Assembly (NCBI GenBank): GCA_009733745.1
Contig: WNWL01000001.1
Coordinates: forward strand, 558,001 to 622,000
Direction of reading: 5' to 3'
DNA from: Oceanobacillus sp. HTM 045
GTDB taxonomy: Bacteria > Pseudomonadota > Alphaproteobacteria > Rhodobacterales > Rhodobacteraceae
DNA: 64,000 nt
Shown: positions 17,638-27,003 of the stretch, piece by piece
Numbering within the stretch: position 1 is the stretch's first letter
Layout: every line of letters starts with the position of its first letter
Translations under genes and position numbers: made by a program
The notes under the pieces: generated by a model
The model's database searches: none
The model's input: the letters and a program-made list of their open reading frames with translations, nothing else
What the model was told of the DNA's origin: nothing

Positions 17638-18555
17638 TCAGGTCTGTTCCGCGCGCGCCTCCGGCGCCTCCCCGCCGCCCCGTGCGGAGCGCAGGACCCA
17701 GAGGGCCGCCACCGTCAGCAGGCAGGCGGCCCAGACCCAGATGTCGGGCCTTTCGTCGAATAGCAGGTAGCCGAACACCACCCCCGTCGCGATGGTCACG
17801 AACCCCGCGAAGGAGACGGCCACGGCCCCCGCCGTGCTGACGAGGTAGAAGAAGAGCCAGATGGTGCCGACCGCGACGATGGCCAACGCGAGGAGCGGCT
17901 GCCAGCCCGCCTCCAGCGCCGCGCCCACGTCCGCCGGGCGCACGCCCCATGCGGCGGCGAGGCCGAAGGCCATCAGCGCCGCGACCGCACCCTCTCCCGC
18001 AGCGACCTGGAAGCTGTCGAGGTCCTCCGGCCACTTCACCTGCATGTAGACGTTGTCGATGCCGTAGAAGAGCGGCAGCAGGAACCCCGCCAGCACCCAG
18101 CCCAGCGCCGCCGCCGAGGGCAGGGCGACGCTCGGCGCGAGGATCAGCACCGCAGCAGCGGAGCCGAGCGCCAGCGCCAGCCCCACCCGCCGCGTCAGCA
18201 CCGCCGCGCCGATCGGTACCGCGATTGCCAGCGTGATGATCGGGCTGGTGGCGTTGATCAGCGACAGGAGCGCGGCGTCGAGCTGCGGCGCTACGATTAG
18301 CTCCACCGTGATCGGCCCGAGATAGCCGAAGATCGAGCCGACGGTGAAGAACACGAGGTGCCGCCGCGTCGGCCGCTTCGGGCGCGAAATCAGGAAGCCC
18401 ATCCCGATCAGCCCGGCCGACGCGCCGCACATGTAGAGTACCAGGTAGGCCAGCGCCTCCCGCGCCCCCTCCGCCCCGATGGCCTTGGACAGCACGATAT
18501 GCAGGCCCCAGCCGATGCCGAGCAGGGTGAGCAGGATGCGGGTGCGATGGGTCAT
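17638..18555 (-). CDS. DMT superfamily (EamA) transporter
   Basis: A 305-residue inner-membrane protein with about ten hydrophobic helices in two EamA repeats. The first repeat ends at LINATSPIITLAIAVPIGAAVL and the second at GFVTIATGVVFGYLLFDERPDIWVWAACLLTVAALWVL, both typical loops before the last helices. Such proteins usually export metabolites or amino acids. The position between a binding protein and a transaminase suggests a link to amine metabolism, which is inference. Confidence 0.85.
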   Translation of the reverse strand: MTHRTRILLTLLGIGWGLHIVLSKAIGAEGAREALAYLVLYMCGASAGLIGMGFLISRPKRPTRRHLVFFTVGSIFGYLGPITVELIVAPQLDAALLSLINATSPIITLAIAVPIGAAVLTRRVGLALALGSAAAVLILAPSVALPSAAALGWVLAGFLLPLFYGIDNVYMQVKWPEDLDSFQVAAGEGAVAALMAFGLAAAWGVRPADVGAALEAGWQPLLALAIVAVGTIWLFFYLVSTAGAVAVSFAGFVTIATGVVFGYLLFDERPDIWVWAACLLTVAALWVLRSARGGGEAPEARAEQT

Positions 18556-18689
18556 GCGCTGCGGCTAGCACGGGGAACGGGAATCGCGAGGGCGGCATGG
18601 CGCCGCCCTTCCACCGTTCCCGGACCCGGGCAGGGTGCAAGCCGCTGCCTTCACGGCGCAGGAACGTCGTCGCACCCGGCCCAGACCAT

Positions 18690-20108
18690 TCAGAGCATCT
18701 CGGCCTCGACCTCGGCCAGCGCGCCCTCGAGGATGTCGAACATCTCGTCGATCTGCGACCGCGTGATGATCAGCGGCGGCGAGAACACGCACATGTTGAC
18801 GTTGGGCCGCAGGATCAGCCCGCGGGCCTCGCACTTGGCATCGACCCGCGCGCCGAACTCCTTGTCGAGCTTCAGTCTTTCGGTCCCCGCGCTGTCCGGG
18901 GCAGGGGCGCCCTCGATGCAGCCGAGCAGCCCCGCGCCGCGTGCGTCGCCGACGATCTCGAACCGCTCCAGCTGCTTCAGCCGGGCCTGGAAATGCGGCG
19001 CGACCTCGCGGACATGCTCGAGGATGCCCTCGCGCTCGAAGATCTCGATGTTCTTCAGCGCCGACGCGCAGGCGACCGGGTGGCCCGAATAGGTGTAGCC
19101 GTTCGAGAACATGATGCTCTCCCGGTCCGGGCTGGCGATGTCCTCGATCAGCCGGTCGGAGATCAGCGTCGCGCCCAGCGGCTGGTAGCCGGAGGTCAGG
19201 CCCTTGGCGCAGGTGATCATGTCGGGCACCACGCCGTAGACCGCCTCGGTCGCGAACCAGTGGCCAAGCCGGCCGAACCCGGTCACCACCTCGTCGGAGA
19301 TGTAGAGCACGTCGTGCCTGCGGCAGACCTCCCAGGTGCGCTTGTGATAGCCCTCCGGCGGTACGATCACGCCGCCCGAGGCGAGCACCGGCTCGGCGAT
19401 GAAGGCGGCGACATTCTCCGGCCCCGCCTCGAGGATCGCGTTCTCAAGGTCCGCGACCTTCTCGTCGAGCCAGGCCTCCACGCTCATGCCGGCGGGGCGT
19501 GTATAGGGGTTCACGTTCGGGATGAACCGCACCAGCCGCTTCTCGGTGTCGAGCCGGCTGACATGGCGCTCCTTGCCCGAGACGCTGGCCGCGAGATAAG
19601 TCGAGCCGTGATAGCCCTTCTCGCGGGCGATCACGATCTTCTTGTCCGGCCGGCCGCGCAGGTTGTTGTAGAACTGCGCGAAGCGCAGCGCGGTATCCAC
19701 CGCCGACGAGCCGCCGGTGGTGAAGAAGACCGTGTTCAGGTCGCCCGGCGAACGCTCCGCCAGCGCCTTCGCCAGCAGGGCGGAAGGCTCCGAGGCGAAG
19801 GCCCAGGGGCTGTGATAGGCGAGCTTGAGCGCCTGCTCGGCGATCGCCTCGGCCATCTCCTGCCGGCCATAGCCGATCTGCACGTTCCACATGCCGCCCG
19901 GCCCGTCGATGTAACGGCGGCCCTCCGGGTCGTAGAGATAGATCCCGTCACCCCGCGCCGCGATCATCCGGTCGGCGTCGGAGGTGCCCATGGACTCCCA
20001 CGGGTGCATGAAATGGGTGTTGTCCCAGTCGCGGATCTCGTCCGCGGCGGCGGCAATGTTGTGTCCCTCCGCCGGCAGACCCTGCCGGGCGTCCTCACGA
20101 TCGAGCAT
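18690..20108 (-). CDS. Class III (omega) aminotransferase, SpuC/DoeD-like
   Basis: A 472-residue PLP-dependent transaminase of fold type I. The PLP lysine is in TCAKGLTSGYQPLGA, the phosphate-binding region is FTTGGSSAVDTALRF, and the aspartate contacting the ring nitrogen is in ISDEVVTGFGR. The N-terminal RDWDNTHFMHPW is typical of the pyruvate-linked enzymes acting on terminal amines such as putrescine, diaminobutyrate or taurine. Which amine is used is not decided by sequence. It is divergent from the BetI-like regulator with a palindrome between them. Confidence 0.88.
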   Translation of the reverse strand: MLDREDARQGLPAEGHNIAAAADEIRDWDNTHFMHPWESMGTSDADRMIAARGDGIYLYDPEGRRYIDGPGGMWNVQIGYGRQEMAEAIAEQALKLAYHSPWAFASEPSALLAKALAERSPGDLNTVFFTTGGSSAVDTALRFAQFYNNLRGRPDKKIVIAREKGYHGSTYLAASVSGKERHVSRLDTEKRLVRFIPNVNPYTRPAGMSVEAWLDEKVADLENAILEAGPENVAAFIAEPVLASGGVIVPPEGYHKRTWEVCRRHDVLYISDEVVTGFGRLGHWFATEAVYGVVPDMITCAKGLTSGYQPLGATLISDRLIEDIASPDRESIMFSNGYTYSGHPVACASALKNIEIFEREGILEHVREVAPHFQARLKQLERFEIVGDARGAGLLGCIEGAPAPDSAGTERLKLDKEFGARVDAKCEARGLILRPNVNMCVFSPPLIITRSQIDEMFDILEGALAEVEAEML

Positions 20109-20194
20109 GGCGGCCTCTTCGGTAATCCCGGCCGCGATGCGCAGGCCGGCTTGGTCCCTTCCTAGCCGAAAATGGCCGTGAGGGCAATATTAGT

Positions 20195-20206
20195 TTGAGC
20201 GCTCAA
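20195..20206. promoter_or_regulatory. BetI-like operator TTGAGCGCTCAA
   Basis: A perfect 12-base palindrome with partly symmetrical flanks (TTAGT upstream, ATCAAAA downstream). It lies in the divergent space between the transaminase and the TetR-family gene. BetI-type sites are similar A+T-flanked palindromes with TTGA...TCAA halves. The likely binder is the adjacent BetI-like protein, controlling both transcription directions. Confidence 0.6.
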
Positions 20207-20285
20207 TCAAAAATAATCCTGTAGCGCGCCGTTCGCATTGGCTATAACGCATAGGAGACGCAACGCTTGCCCCGAGCCGGAGCAG

Positions 20286-21005
20286 ATGATTCCAGAGCCC
20301 TCGCCGGACACCGAGCCGGAACAGGAGCCAGACCCCGACCCCGATCCGGAACCGGCCGCCACGCCCGGGCCGCGACCCCGCAAGGAGCGTACCGAGAACG
20401 CCGCGCGGCGCCGCCGGCAGATCATCGACGCGACGCTCCGCTCCATCGAGAAGAACGGCCTCGCCGGCACCACGCTCGCCACCGTCAGCCGCGAGGCGGG
20501 GCTGTCGCAGGGGGTGGCGGTGTTCTACTTCCAGAACAAGCAGGCGCTGCTCGACGCCGCGCTCCGCCACCTCTACGCCGAGTACCAGGCGACGTGGCAG
20601 GCGGCACTGGAGGCGGCGGGGACCGACCCGGTGGCCCGCCTCGCCGCGCTGGTGCGCGTCGACTTCACCGGCGATGCCTGCTCGCCGCGCACGCTGACCC
20701 TCTGGCACGCCTTCTGGGGTGAGGCCAGCGCGCGCCCGCTCTATGCCGAGATCGCCGCCGCCTACGATGCCGAGCATGGCAGCGCGATGCGCGCCGCCGT
20801 CGCCGCGCTGACCGACGATGCCGAGGCCGACCGGATCGCCGACGTGCTCTCCGCCGCGTCGGACGGGTACTGGACCGGCATGCACCTCTCGCAGGGCGCC
20901 TATCCCGCGTCCGAGGTGCTGGCCTCGCTGGCCCGGCTGCTGGCCGCCTTTTTCCCGGAGCGGGCAGGTGCCCTCGTCCGGGCCCTCACCGGAGATGCGC
21001 CATGA
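20286..21005 (+). CDS. TetR family regulator, BetI-like
   Basis: A 239-residue repressor-type protein. A proline/aspartate/glutamate-rich, disordered N-terminus of about 40 residues (repeated DPDPDPEP) precedes the TetR helix-turn-helix, read as GLAGTTLATVSREAGLSQGVAVFYFQNKQALL. This is the BetI form of the motif. The ligand domain resembles BetI as well (TLWHAFWGEA). BetI senses choline; here it could sense a related amine. ATG 20286 has GGAG before it; an upstream TTG is possible. Its stop overlaps the methyltransferase start. Confidence 0.85.
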   Translation: MIPEPSPDTEPEQEPDPDPDPEPAATPGPRPRKERTENAARRRRQIIDATLRSIEKNGLAGTTLATVSREAGLSQGVAVFYFQNKQALLDAALRHLYAEYQATWQAALEAAGTDPVARLAALVRVDFTGDACSPRTLTLWHAFWGEASARPLYAEIAAAYDAEHGSAMRAAVAALTDDAEADRIADVLSAASDGYWTGMHLSQGAYPASEVLASLARLLAAFFPERAGALVRALTGDAP

Positions 21006-21784
21006 GCGAAACCCGTGATCTCTACGACGACCGCCACATCAGGTTCCTGGAGGCGCTCTGGGGCGTCGGCAACCTCTCGCCCGGCGAACCGGAGGAGACC
21101 CGCCGGGTGCTGGAGGGCGTCCCGGTGGAAGGCCAGCGCGCGCTCGACATCGGCTGCGGCGCGGGCGGCATCACCATCCGCCTCGCCCGCGAGTTCGGCG
21201 CGGCGGCGGTCACCGGCGTCGACGTCGAGGGCCCTGTCTGCGCCGAGACACGCCGCAAGGTCGACAGCGCCGGCCTGTCCGACCGCGTCACCATCGTCCA
21301 GATCGAGCCCGGCAAGCCCTGGCCCTTCCCCGACGGCTCCTTCGAACTGGTCTTCTCCAAGGACAGCATCGTCCACATCGCCGACAAGGACTGGCTCGCG
21401 GCAGAGGCGTTCCGGGTGCTCGTCCCCGGCGGCTGGATCGCCGCCTCGGACTGGCTGATCTCGCATGACGGCGAACCCTCGCCCGAGATGAAGACCTACC
21501 TCAAGCACGAGGATCTCGACTTCGGCATGGCCTCGCCCGAGCGCTACCGCAAGGCGCTGGAGGGCGCGGGCTTCGTCGACCTGGAACTGGTCAACCGCAA
21601 TCCGTGGTACCGTGAGCAGGCCAAGGGCGAGCTCGCGCGGCTCACCGGTCCCGAGCGCGCCAAGTTCGACGAACTGCTCGGCGCGGCCGAGATCGACCGG
21701 CAGATCGCCACCTGGCGGGCGATGATCGTCGTGCTCGACAGCGGCGAGCACTGCCCGCACCACTACCGGGGAAGGAAGCCATGA
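21002..21784 (+). CDS. SAM-dependent N-methyltransferase, phosphoethanolamine methyltransferase-like
   Basis: A 260-residue class I methyltransferase with motif I LDIGCGAGGITIRLA, then VTGVDVEGP and the acceptor-side block FSKDSIVHIADKDWLAAEAFRVLVPGGW. The tail DSGEHCPHHYRGRKP is characteristic of the plant-type phosphobase (phosphoethanolamine/phosphocholine) methyltransferase group. The bacterial relatives act on various amines. Co-transcription with a BetI-like regulator and a transaminase suggests methylated-amine metabolism. It overlaps both neighbours by four bases. Confidence 0.75.
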   Translation: MSETRDLYDDRHIRFLEALWGVGNLSPGEPEETRRVLEGVPVEGQRALDIGCGAGGITIRLAREFGAAAVTGVDVEGPVCAETRRKVDSAGLSDRVTIVQIEPGKPWPFPDGSFELVFSKDSIVHIADKDWLAAEAFRVLVPGGWIAASDWLISHDGEPSPEMKTYLKHEDLDFGMASPERYRKALEGAGFVDLELVNRNPWYREQAKGELARLTGPERAKFDELLGAAEIDRQIATWRAMIVVLDSGEHCPHHYRGRKP

Positions 21785-23124
21785 GCCCGAGGGACGGACA
21801 CGACAGCCACGTTTTCCCGCGCCACACGCGCAGCGAGCCGCCGGTCGCGGTCGGCGGCGAGGGCTGCTGGCTGATCGACGCCGACGGGAAACGCTATCTC
21901 GACGGCTCGGGCGGAGCGGCGGTCTCCTGCCTCGGCCACGGCGACCGCGAGGTGATCGAGGCGATCAAGGCGCAGATCGACCGCCTCGCCTTCGCCCATA
22001 CCGGCTTCTTCACCTCCGAGCCGGCGGAGGCGCTGGCCGACCTGCTCGTCGCCAACGCGCCCGAGGGGATCGAGCGGGTCTACTTCGTCTCCGGCGGGTC
22101 GGAGGCGACCGAGGCCGCGATCAAGCTCGCCCGCCAGTACCATCTCGAGAAAGGCGCGCCCGAGCGGGCGCGCCTCATCGCCCGCAAGCAGAGCTACCAC
22201 GGCAACACCCTCGGCGCGCTGGCCGCCGGCGGCAACGAGTGGCGCCGCCGCCAGTTCGCGCCGCTGCTGATCGAGGTCAGCCATATCGACCCCTGCTTCG
22301 AGTACCGCTACCGCGCCGAGGGCGAGAGCCTGGAGGACTACGGCATCCGCGCGGCCAACGCGCTGGAGGCCGAGATCCTCGCGCTCGGCCCGGAAACGGT
22401 CATGGCCTTCATGGCCGAGCCGGTGGTCGGCGCGACGCTCGGCGCGGTGCCGCCCGCCCCGGGCTATTTCCGTCGAATCCGCGAGATCTGCGACAAGTAC
22501 GGGGTGCTGCTGATCCTCGACGAGGTGATGTGCGGCATGGGCCGGACCGGCACGCTCTTCGCCTGCGAGCAGGACAGGGTGCGCCCCGACATCGTCTGCA
22601 TCGCCAAGGGCCTCGGCGCGGGCTACCAGCCGATCGGCGCGATGCTCTGCTCGGGCGAGATCTACGACGCGGTGCGCGGCGGCTCGGGCTTCTTCCAGCA
22701 TGGGCACACCTATATCGGGCACCCGACCGCGACCGCCGCGGGCCTTGCCGTGGTCAACGCCCTCCTGGACCGCGGGCTGGTGGACCGCTGCGCCGAGATG
22801 GGAGAGAAGCTCGACGCCGCGCTCATCGACGAGTTCGGCCAGGACCCGCATGTCGGCGACATCCGCGGCCGCGGCCTCTTCCGCGGCATCGAGTTGGTCG
22901 CCGACCGCGAGACGAAAGCCCCGCTGGATCCGTCCCGCGGGGTTGCAGCGCGGGTCAAGAAGGCCGCCTTCGAAGCCGGGCTGATCTGCTACCCGATGTC
23001 CGGCACCATCGACGGGCGGCAGGGCGACCACGTGCTGCTGGCGCCGCCCTTCATCATCTCCGACAGCGAGATCGGCGAGCTGGTCTCGCGACTGCGCACG
23101 GCGGTGGACGCGGGGCTCGCGTAG
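21781..23124 (+). CDS. Class III aminotransferase (aspartate aminotransferase family)
   Basis: A 447-residue PLP enzyme with VSGGSEATEAAIKLARQYH (phosphate loop), LILDEVMCGMGRTG (ring-nitrogen aspartate) and CIAKGLGAGYQPIGA (PLP lysine). It starts inside the end of the methyltransferase gene (ATGA), so the two are coupled. It is distinct in sequence from the divergent transaminase at 18.7-20.1 kb. Substrate is unknown; terminal amino groups are typical of this family. Confidence 0.88.
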   Translation: MSPRDGHDSHVFPRHTRSEPPVAVGGEGCWLIDADGKRYLDGSGGAAVSCLGHGDREVIEAIKAQIDRLAFAHTGFFTSEPAEALADLLVANAPEGIERVYFVSGGSEATEAAIKLARQYHLEKGAPERARLIARKQSYHGNTLGALAAGGNEWRRRQFAPLLIEVSHIDPCFEYRYRAEGESLEDYGIRAANALEAEILALGPETVMAFMAEPVVGATLGAVPPAPGYFRRIREICDKYGVLLILDEVMCGMGRTGTLFACEQDRVRPDIVCIAKGLGAGYQPIGAMLCSGEIYDAVRGGSGFFQHGHTYIGHPTATAAGLAVVNALLDRGLVDRCAEMGEKLDAALIDEFGQDPHVGDIRGRGLFRGIELVADRETKAPLDPSRGVAARVKKAAFEAGLICYPMSGTIDGRQGDHVLLAPPFIISDSEIGELVSRLRTAVDAGLA

Positions 23125-23381
23125 CGGGCTCTCCGGAACCCGCCCTCCTCGGAGCCCCACCGGGGCCGCCTCGTCGGGCGCGCGTGCCTTTGGGCACTCG
23201 GGCGCTTCGATGGCGGGCGGAGTCTTGGTGCGGCTGGCTTGGGCGTTTGCTGGGGAGGCGCTTGAGGGGCATCCGTGCCCCTCAAGGCGCCATCACGAGC
23301 GTGGGTCGCCTCCGGGCCGCCTCAACCCCAAGCGCCCTCCGGGCGTGCTTCGCAGGGTTGACCCGGCCCTCCGGCTCGGGG
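23125..23381. other. G+C-rich noncoding region with hairpin
   Basis: No convincing gene. It contains a perfect 11-pair hairpin, CTTGAGGGGCA (23261-23271) with TGCCCCTCAAG (23276-23286) around TCCG, and several shorter G/C palindromes. It separates the plus-strand transaminase from the convergent TPR gene, so it probably holds the terminators of both. No T run follows the hairpin. Confidence 0.4.
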
Positions 23382-23927
23382 TCAGAGTTCGATCTCTTCG
23401 GGTTCGATCAGGAAGCGGCGTTCCTTCAGGAAGGGGTGGATCTCCAGCGCCTCGCGCAGTGCCTTCTGCCCGGCTTCCTCCTCGCCCTTCAGCATCAGGA
23501 TCACCGCCTTGCCGGCCAGCGCGCCGAAATGCTTCGGCTCCAACTTCAGCACCTCCTCCACGTCGGCGAGCGAGGCGTCCAGTTCGCCCATCGTGAAGAG
23601 CAGCGTCGCCCGCTGGTTCCAGGCCTCCGGGAAATGCGGGCAGAGCGCGATCAGCTCGTCGAGCTGGCCCAGCGCCGCATCCGTCAGCCCCTCCTGCACA
23701 TGCACCAGCGCCGCCGAGAGCATCGACTGCTTCTCCCGGTCGGGGGCGACCAGCCAGAAGCGCCAGATCTCGTCGGCGATCCGGTCGGCGGCGCGCTCGT
23801 TCGGCGCATCGCGCAGCGCCTCGAACAGGGCCGCGCGTTCCTCCGTCCGGTCGGGCAGGGGCGGGCAGGTCTCGGCCGCGGCGGGCAGGGGCAGCATCAG
23901 GGCCGTCAGAAGCAGAAGGGGGCGCAT
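23382..23927 (-). CDS. Exported tetratricopeptide repeat protein
   Basis: A 181-residue protein with a signal peptide (MRPLLLLTALMLPLPAAAE) and TPR-type helical repeats in the C-terminal half, including PEAWNQRATLLFTMGELDASLADVEEVLKLEP, whose spacing fits the 34-residue repeat. It is likely periplasmic and protein-binding. Both possible start codons (23939 and 23927) lie inside a 12-pair hairpin. It follows hppA on the same strand after 50 bases. Confidence 0.8.
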   Translation of the reverse strand: MRPLLLLTALMLPLPAAAETCPPLPDRTEERAALFEALRDAPNERAADRIADEIWRFWLVAPDREKQSMLSAALVHVQEGLTDAALGQLDELIALCPHFPEAWNQRATLLFTMGELDASLADVEEVLKLEPKHFGALAGKAVILMLKGEEEAGQKALREALEIHPFLKERRFLIEPEEIEL

Positions 23928-23947
23928 GTCTTCCAACATGCGCCCCC
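23918..23947 (-). promoter_or_regulatory. Start-codon hairpin of the TPR gene
   Basis: On the message the arms GGGGGCGCAUGU and ACAUGCGCCCCC pair perfectly (12 pairs) around the loop UGGAAG. The AUG at 23939 is in the 5' arm, the AUG at 23927 in the 3' arm, and the only ribosome-site-like bases (GGAAG) are in the loop. The structure could block translation of the TPR gene or act as the end of the hppA message. Confidence 0.6.
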
Positions 23948-23977
23948 GGAGAGCGGGATCAAGTCACGCCTGATCGC

Positions 23978-26116
23978 CTAGCCGTGCGCAAGCACCGCCA
24001 GAAGCAGGAGTGCCACGATGTTGGTGATCTTGATCATCGGGTTCACCGCCGGCCCTGCGGTGTCCTTGTAGGGGTCGCCCACCGTGTCGCCGGTGACGGC
24101 GGCCTTGTGCGCCTCGCCGCCCTTCAAGTGCTGCACCCCGTCCTTGTCGGTGAAGCCGTCCTCGATGATCTTCTTGGCGTTGTCCCAGGCGCCGCCGCCG
24201 GAGGTCATCGAGATGGCGACGAAGAGCCCCGTCACGATCACGCCGAGCAGCATCGCCCCCAGCGCCGAGAAGGCCGCGCCCTTGTCGGCGATCGCCTCTA
24301 CCAGGAAGAACACCGCCAGCGGAGAGAGCACCGGCAGCATCGAGGGGATGATCATCTCCTTGATCGCCGCCTTGGTCAGCATGTCCACCGCGCGGCCGTA
24401 GTCGGGCTTCTCGGTGCCCTCCATGATGCCCGGCTTCTCCTTGAACTGCCGGCGCACCTCCTCGACCACCGAACCCGCGGCCCGGCCCACCGCCGTCATG
24501 GCGATGCCGCCGAACAGGAAGGGCAGCAGCCCGCCGAAGAACAGGCCCGCCACCACGTAGGGGTTGGCCAGCGAGAAGTTCACCGTCACCCCCTCGAAAT
24601 AGCTTCCCGGCTGGGCGTTGGCGGCGAAGAAGGCGAGGTCCTCCGTGTAGGCGGCGAACAGCACCAGCGCGCCGAGACCGGCGGAGCCGATCGCGTAACC
24701 CTTGGTCACCGCCTTGGTGGTGTTGCCGACCGCGTCGAGCGCGTCGGTGGTCGAGCGCACCTCGTCAGGCAGTTCCGCCATCTCGGCAATGCCGCCCGCG
24801 TTGTCGGTCACCGGCCCGAAGGCGTCGAGCGCCACCACCATGCCGGCCAGCGCCAGCATCGTCGTCACCGCGATCGCGATGCCGAACAGGCCGGCCATCT
24901 GGAAGGTGAAGATTATGCCCGCGATGATCACCAGCGCCGGCAGCGCGCAGGCCTCCAGCGAGACCGCGAGGCCCTGGATGACGTTGGTGCCATGCCCCGT
25001 CACCGAGGCCTGCGCCACCGAGCGGACCGGGCGGTAGCCAGTCCCGGTGTAGTACTCGGTGATGACGATGATCAGGGTCGTGACCACGAGGCCCGCGGCG
25101 CCGCACCAGAACAGGTCCATCGCCGTGAAGGTCGCGTTGGGCGCCTCGAACACCGTCGCCATTCCGTCCGGGAACACGATCAGCGTCACCGGGTAGAGCG
25201 CGACCAGCGAGAAGATGCCGGTGGCGATGAAGCCCTTGTAGAGCGCCCCCATGATCGACTGCGACTTGCCGAGCTTCACCGCGAAGGTGCCCATGATCGA
25301 GGTGATGACGCAGATCCCGCAGATCGCCAGCGGGTAGATCATCGTCGCCTCGCCCAGCGCGCCGCCGCTGAAGTAGATCGAGCCCAGCACCATGGTCGCG
25401 ACCACGGTCACGACGTAGGTCTCGAACAGGTCCGCCGCCATGCCGGCGCAGTCGCCGACATTGTCGCCCACGTTGTCGGCGATGGTGGCGGGGTTCCTCG
25501 GGTCGTCCTCCGGGATGCCGGCCTCGACCTTGCCGACGAGGTCGCCGCCGACATCCGCACCCTTGGTGAAGATGCCGCCACCGAGCCGCGCGAAGATCGA
25601 GATCAGCGAGGCGCCGAAGCCGAGCGCGACCAGCGCGTCGACCAGCACCCGGTCGCCCGGGCCGTAGCCCGCGATCTTGGTCAGGATCGCGTAGTAGATC
25701 ACCACGCCCAGCAGCGCGAGGCCCGCGACCAGCATGCCGGTCACCGCGCCCGACTTGAACGCGATCTCGAGCCCGCCGGCCAGCGACTTCGCCGCCGCCT
25801 GCGCCGTGCGCACGTTGGCGCGCACCGAGACCAGCATGCCGATGAACCCGGCCGCGCCCGACAGCACCGCGCCGATCAGGAAGCCGATCCCGACCGCGAT
25901 CCCGAGCAGCCAGGTGATGACCGCGAAGATCACCACGCCCGCGATGGCGATGGTGGTGTACTGTCGCGTGAGGTAGGCCTGCGCCCCTTCCTGGATCGCC
26001 GCGGCGATCTCCTGCATCCGGGCGTTGCCCGCATCCGCCGCCATGACGGACCGGATCGCCCAGACGCCGTAGACGATCGACAACGCCCCGCAGACGATTA
26101 TCAAGGCCAATAACAT
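23978..26116 (-). CDS. hppA: Membrane proton-pumping pyrophosphatase, K+-independent
   Basis: Hydrolyses pyrophosphate and pumps protons across the inner membrane. It has 712 residues and about 16 membrane helices. The substrate signature [11 protein letters not shown] is at 188-198, followed by [23 protein letters not shown]. The position deciding K+ need carries lysine (GNTTKA, Lys468), which marks the K+-independent type. ATG 26116 has GGGAGAG before it. A soluble pyrophosphatase lies 1.6 kb away. Confidence 0.97.
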   Translation of the reverse strand: MLLALIIVCGALSIVYGVWAIRSVMAADAGNARMQEIAAAIQEGAQAYLTRQYTTIAIAGVVIFAVITWLLGIAVGIGFLIGAVLSGAAGFIGMLVSVRANVRTAQAAAKSLAGGLEIAFKSGAVTGMLVAGLALLGVVIYYAILTKIAGYGPGDRVLVDALVALGFGASLISIFARLGGGIFTKGADVGGDLVGKVEAGIPEDDPRNPATIADNVGDNVGDCAGMAADLFETYVVTVVATMVLGSIYFSGGALGEATMIYPLAICGICVITSIMGTFAVKLGKSQSIMGALYKGFIATGIFSLVALYPVTLIVFPDGMATVFEAPNATFTAMDLFWCGAAGLVVTTLIIVITEYYTGTGYRPVRSVAQASVTGHGTNVIQGLAVSLEACALPALVIIAGIIFTFQMAGLFGIAIAVTTMLALAGMVVALDAFGPVTDNAGGIAEMAELPDEVRSTTDALDAVGNTTKAVTKGYAIGSAGLGALVLFAAYTEDLAFFAANAQPGSYFEGVTVNFSLANPYVVAGLFFGGLLPFLFGGIAMTAVGRAAGSVVEEVRRQFKEKPGIMEGTEKPDYGRAVDMLTKAAIKEMIIPSMLPVLSPLAVFFLVEAIADKGAAFSALGAMLLGVIVTGLFVAISMTSGGGAWDNAKKIIEDGFTDKDGVQHLKGGEAHKAAVTGDTVGDPYKDTAGPAVNPMIKITNIVALLLLAVLAHG

Positions 26117-26270
26117 GCGATTCTCTCCCTCGTGTGCTTTTTTGTTACTCGACCTTTGACGGGTATTCCGGAGGATGGCAAGCGGGAGGCAGTGCGCGCT
26201 CCGCGGTCGCAACGGCCGCGCAGGGCCCGCCGAAACGGCCGGCAGGCGCATTTCAGACGGGGACTGAACG

Positions 26271-26993
26271 ATGCAGGCAGGCGGCCCGGTGGGCCAGATC
26301 GCGGTTCAGGATCTCTGGCAGACGACGCTCTTCCTGAGCGACTGGCCGGAGCAGGGAGCGCGCGCCGCGCGCCTCTGCGAGCACATCCGCGGCGAGGCGA
26401 AGGCCTACCGCGAGAACATCGCCTCCGGCGTCGCCCGCGCCGCCAAGAGCGCGCAGGGCCTGGTCGAGAGCCCGCTCAACCTCTTCAACGCCACGCAGAA
26501 CGCCGACATGCAGGCGCTCGCCGGCTGGATCTCGCGCACCGTCCGCGCCGTGGTGCACAAGGTGAACGGCGCGCAGGGGCCGATCGACCGGCTGCAGGTC
26601 GAGTACACCAATTCATGGTTCCACATCACCAATGACGGCGGCTTCCACGACGCCCATACCCACGGCAACTGCTCTTGGTGTGGGATCTTCTACGTCGAGG
26701 CGGGCGAGAGTGCGCAGGCCGGGCCGGACGCGGCTTCCGCCGGGAACGGGCTCAACCGGTTCTACTCGCCGATCCCGTTCGGCGGGCAGGTCTTCGACTA
26801 CGGCAACAACTACCTGCGCAGCCGGCACTATCTCGACGTGCAGCCGGTCTCGGGGCGGCTGGTGATCTTCCCGTCCTACCTGCTGCACTCGGCGCTGCCC
26901 TACCGGGGCGCGACCGACCGGATCGTGATCGCCTTCAACACCCGCACCAACCTCGCGCCGGGGCAGGGCGTCCCGCAGGCCGCGAGCCAGTAG
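26271..26993 (+). CDS. Putative 2OG-Fe(II) oxygenase (TIGR02466-like)
   Basis: A 240-residue protein with a C-terminal double-stranded beta-helix pattern. [20 protein letters not shown] supplies the first metal-site region, [17 protein letters not shown] the second histidine, and DRIVIAFN the last strand; these match putative 2OG-Fe(II) oxygenases of the TIGR02466 type. The N-terminal 100 residues are helical and not recognised. It is divergent from hppA and four bases or so upstream-coupled to the ZIP gene (11-base gap). Substrate is unknown. Confidence 0.7.
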   Translation: MQAGGPVGQIAVQDLWQTTLFLSDWPEQGARAARLCEHIRGEAKAYRENIASGVARAAKSAQGLVESPLNLFNATQNADMQALAGWISRTVRAVVHKVNGAQGPIDRLQVEYTNSWFHITNDGGFHDAHTHGNCSWCGIFYVEAGESAQAGPDAASAGNGLNRFYSPIPFGGQVFDYGNNYLRSRHYLDVQPVSGRLVIFPSYLLHSALPYRGATDRIVIAFNTRTNLAPGQGVPQAASQ

Positions 26994-27003
26994 GGGCGCG
27001 TCC

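Noticed and set aside
24010-24045. TGATCTTGATCA, resembling an FNR box
   Set aside because: It lies inside the coding part of hppA near its C-terminus, far from any start, and matches common codons.
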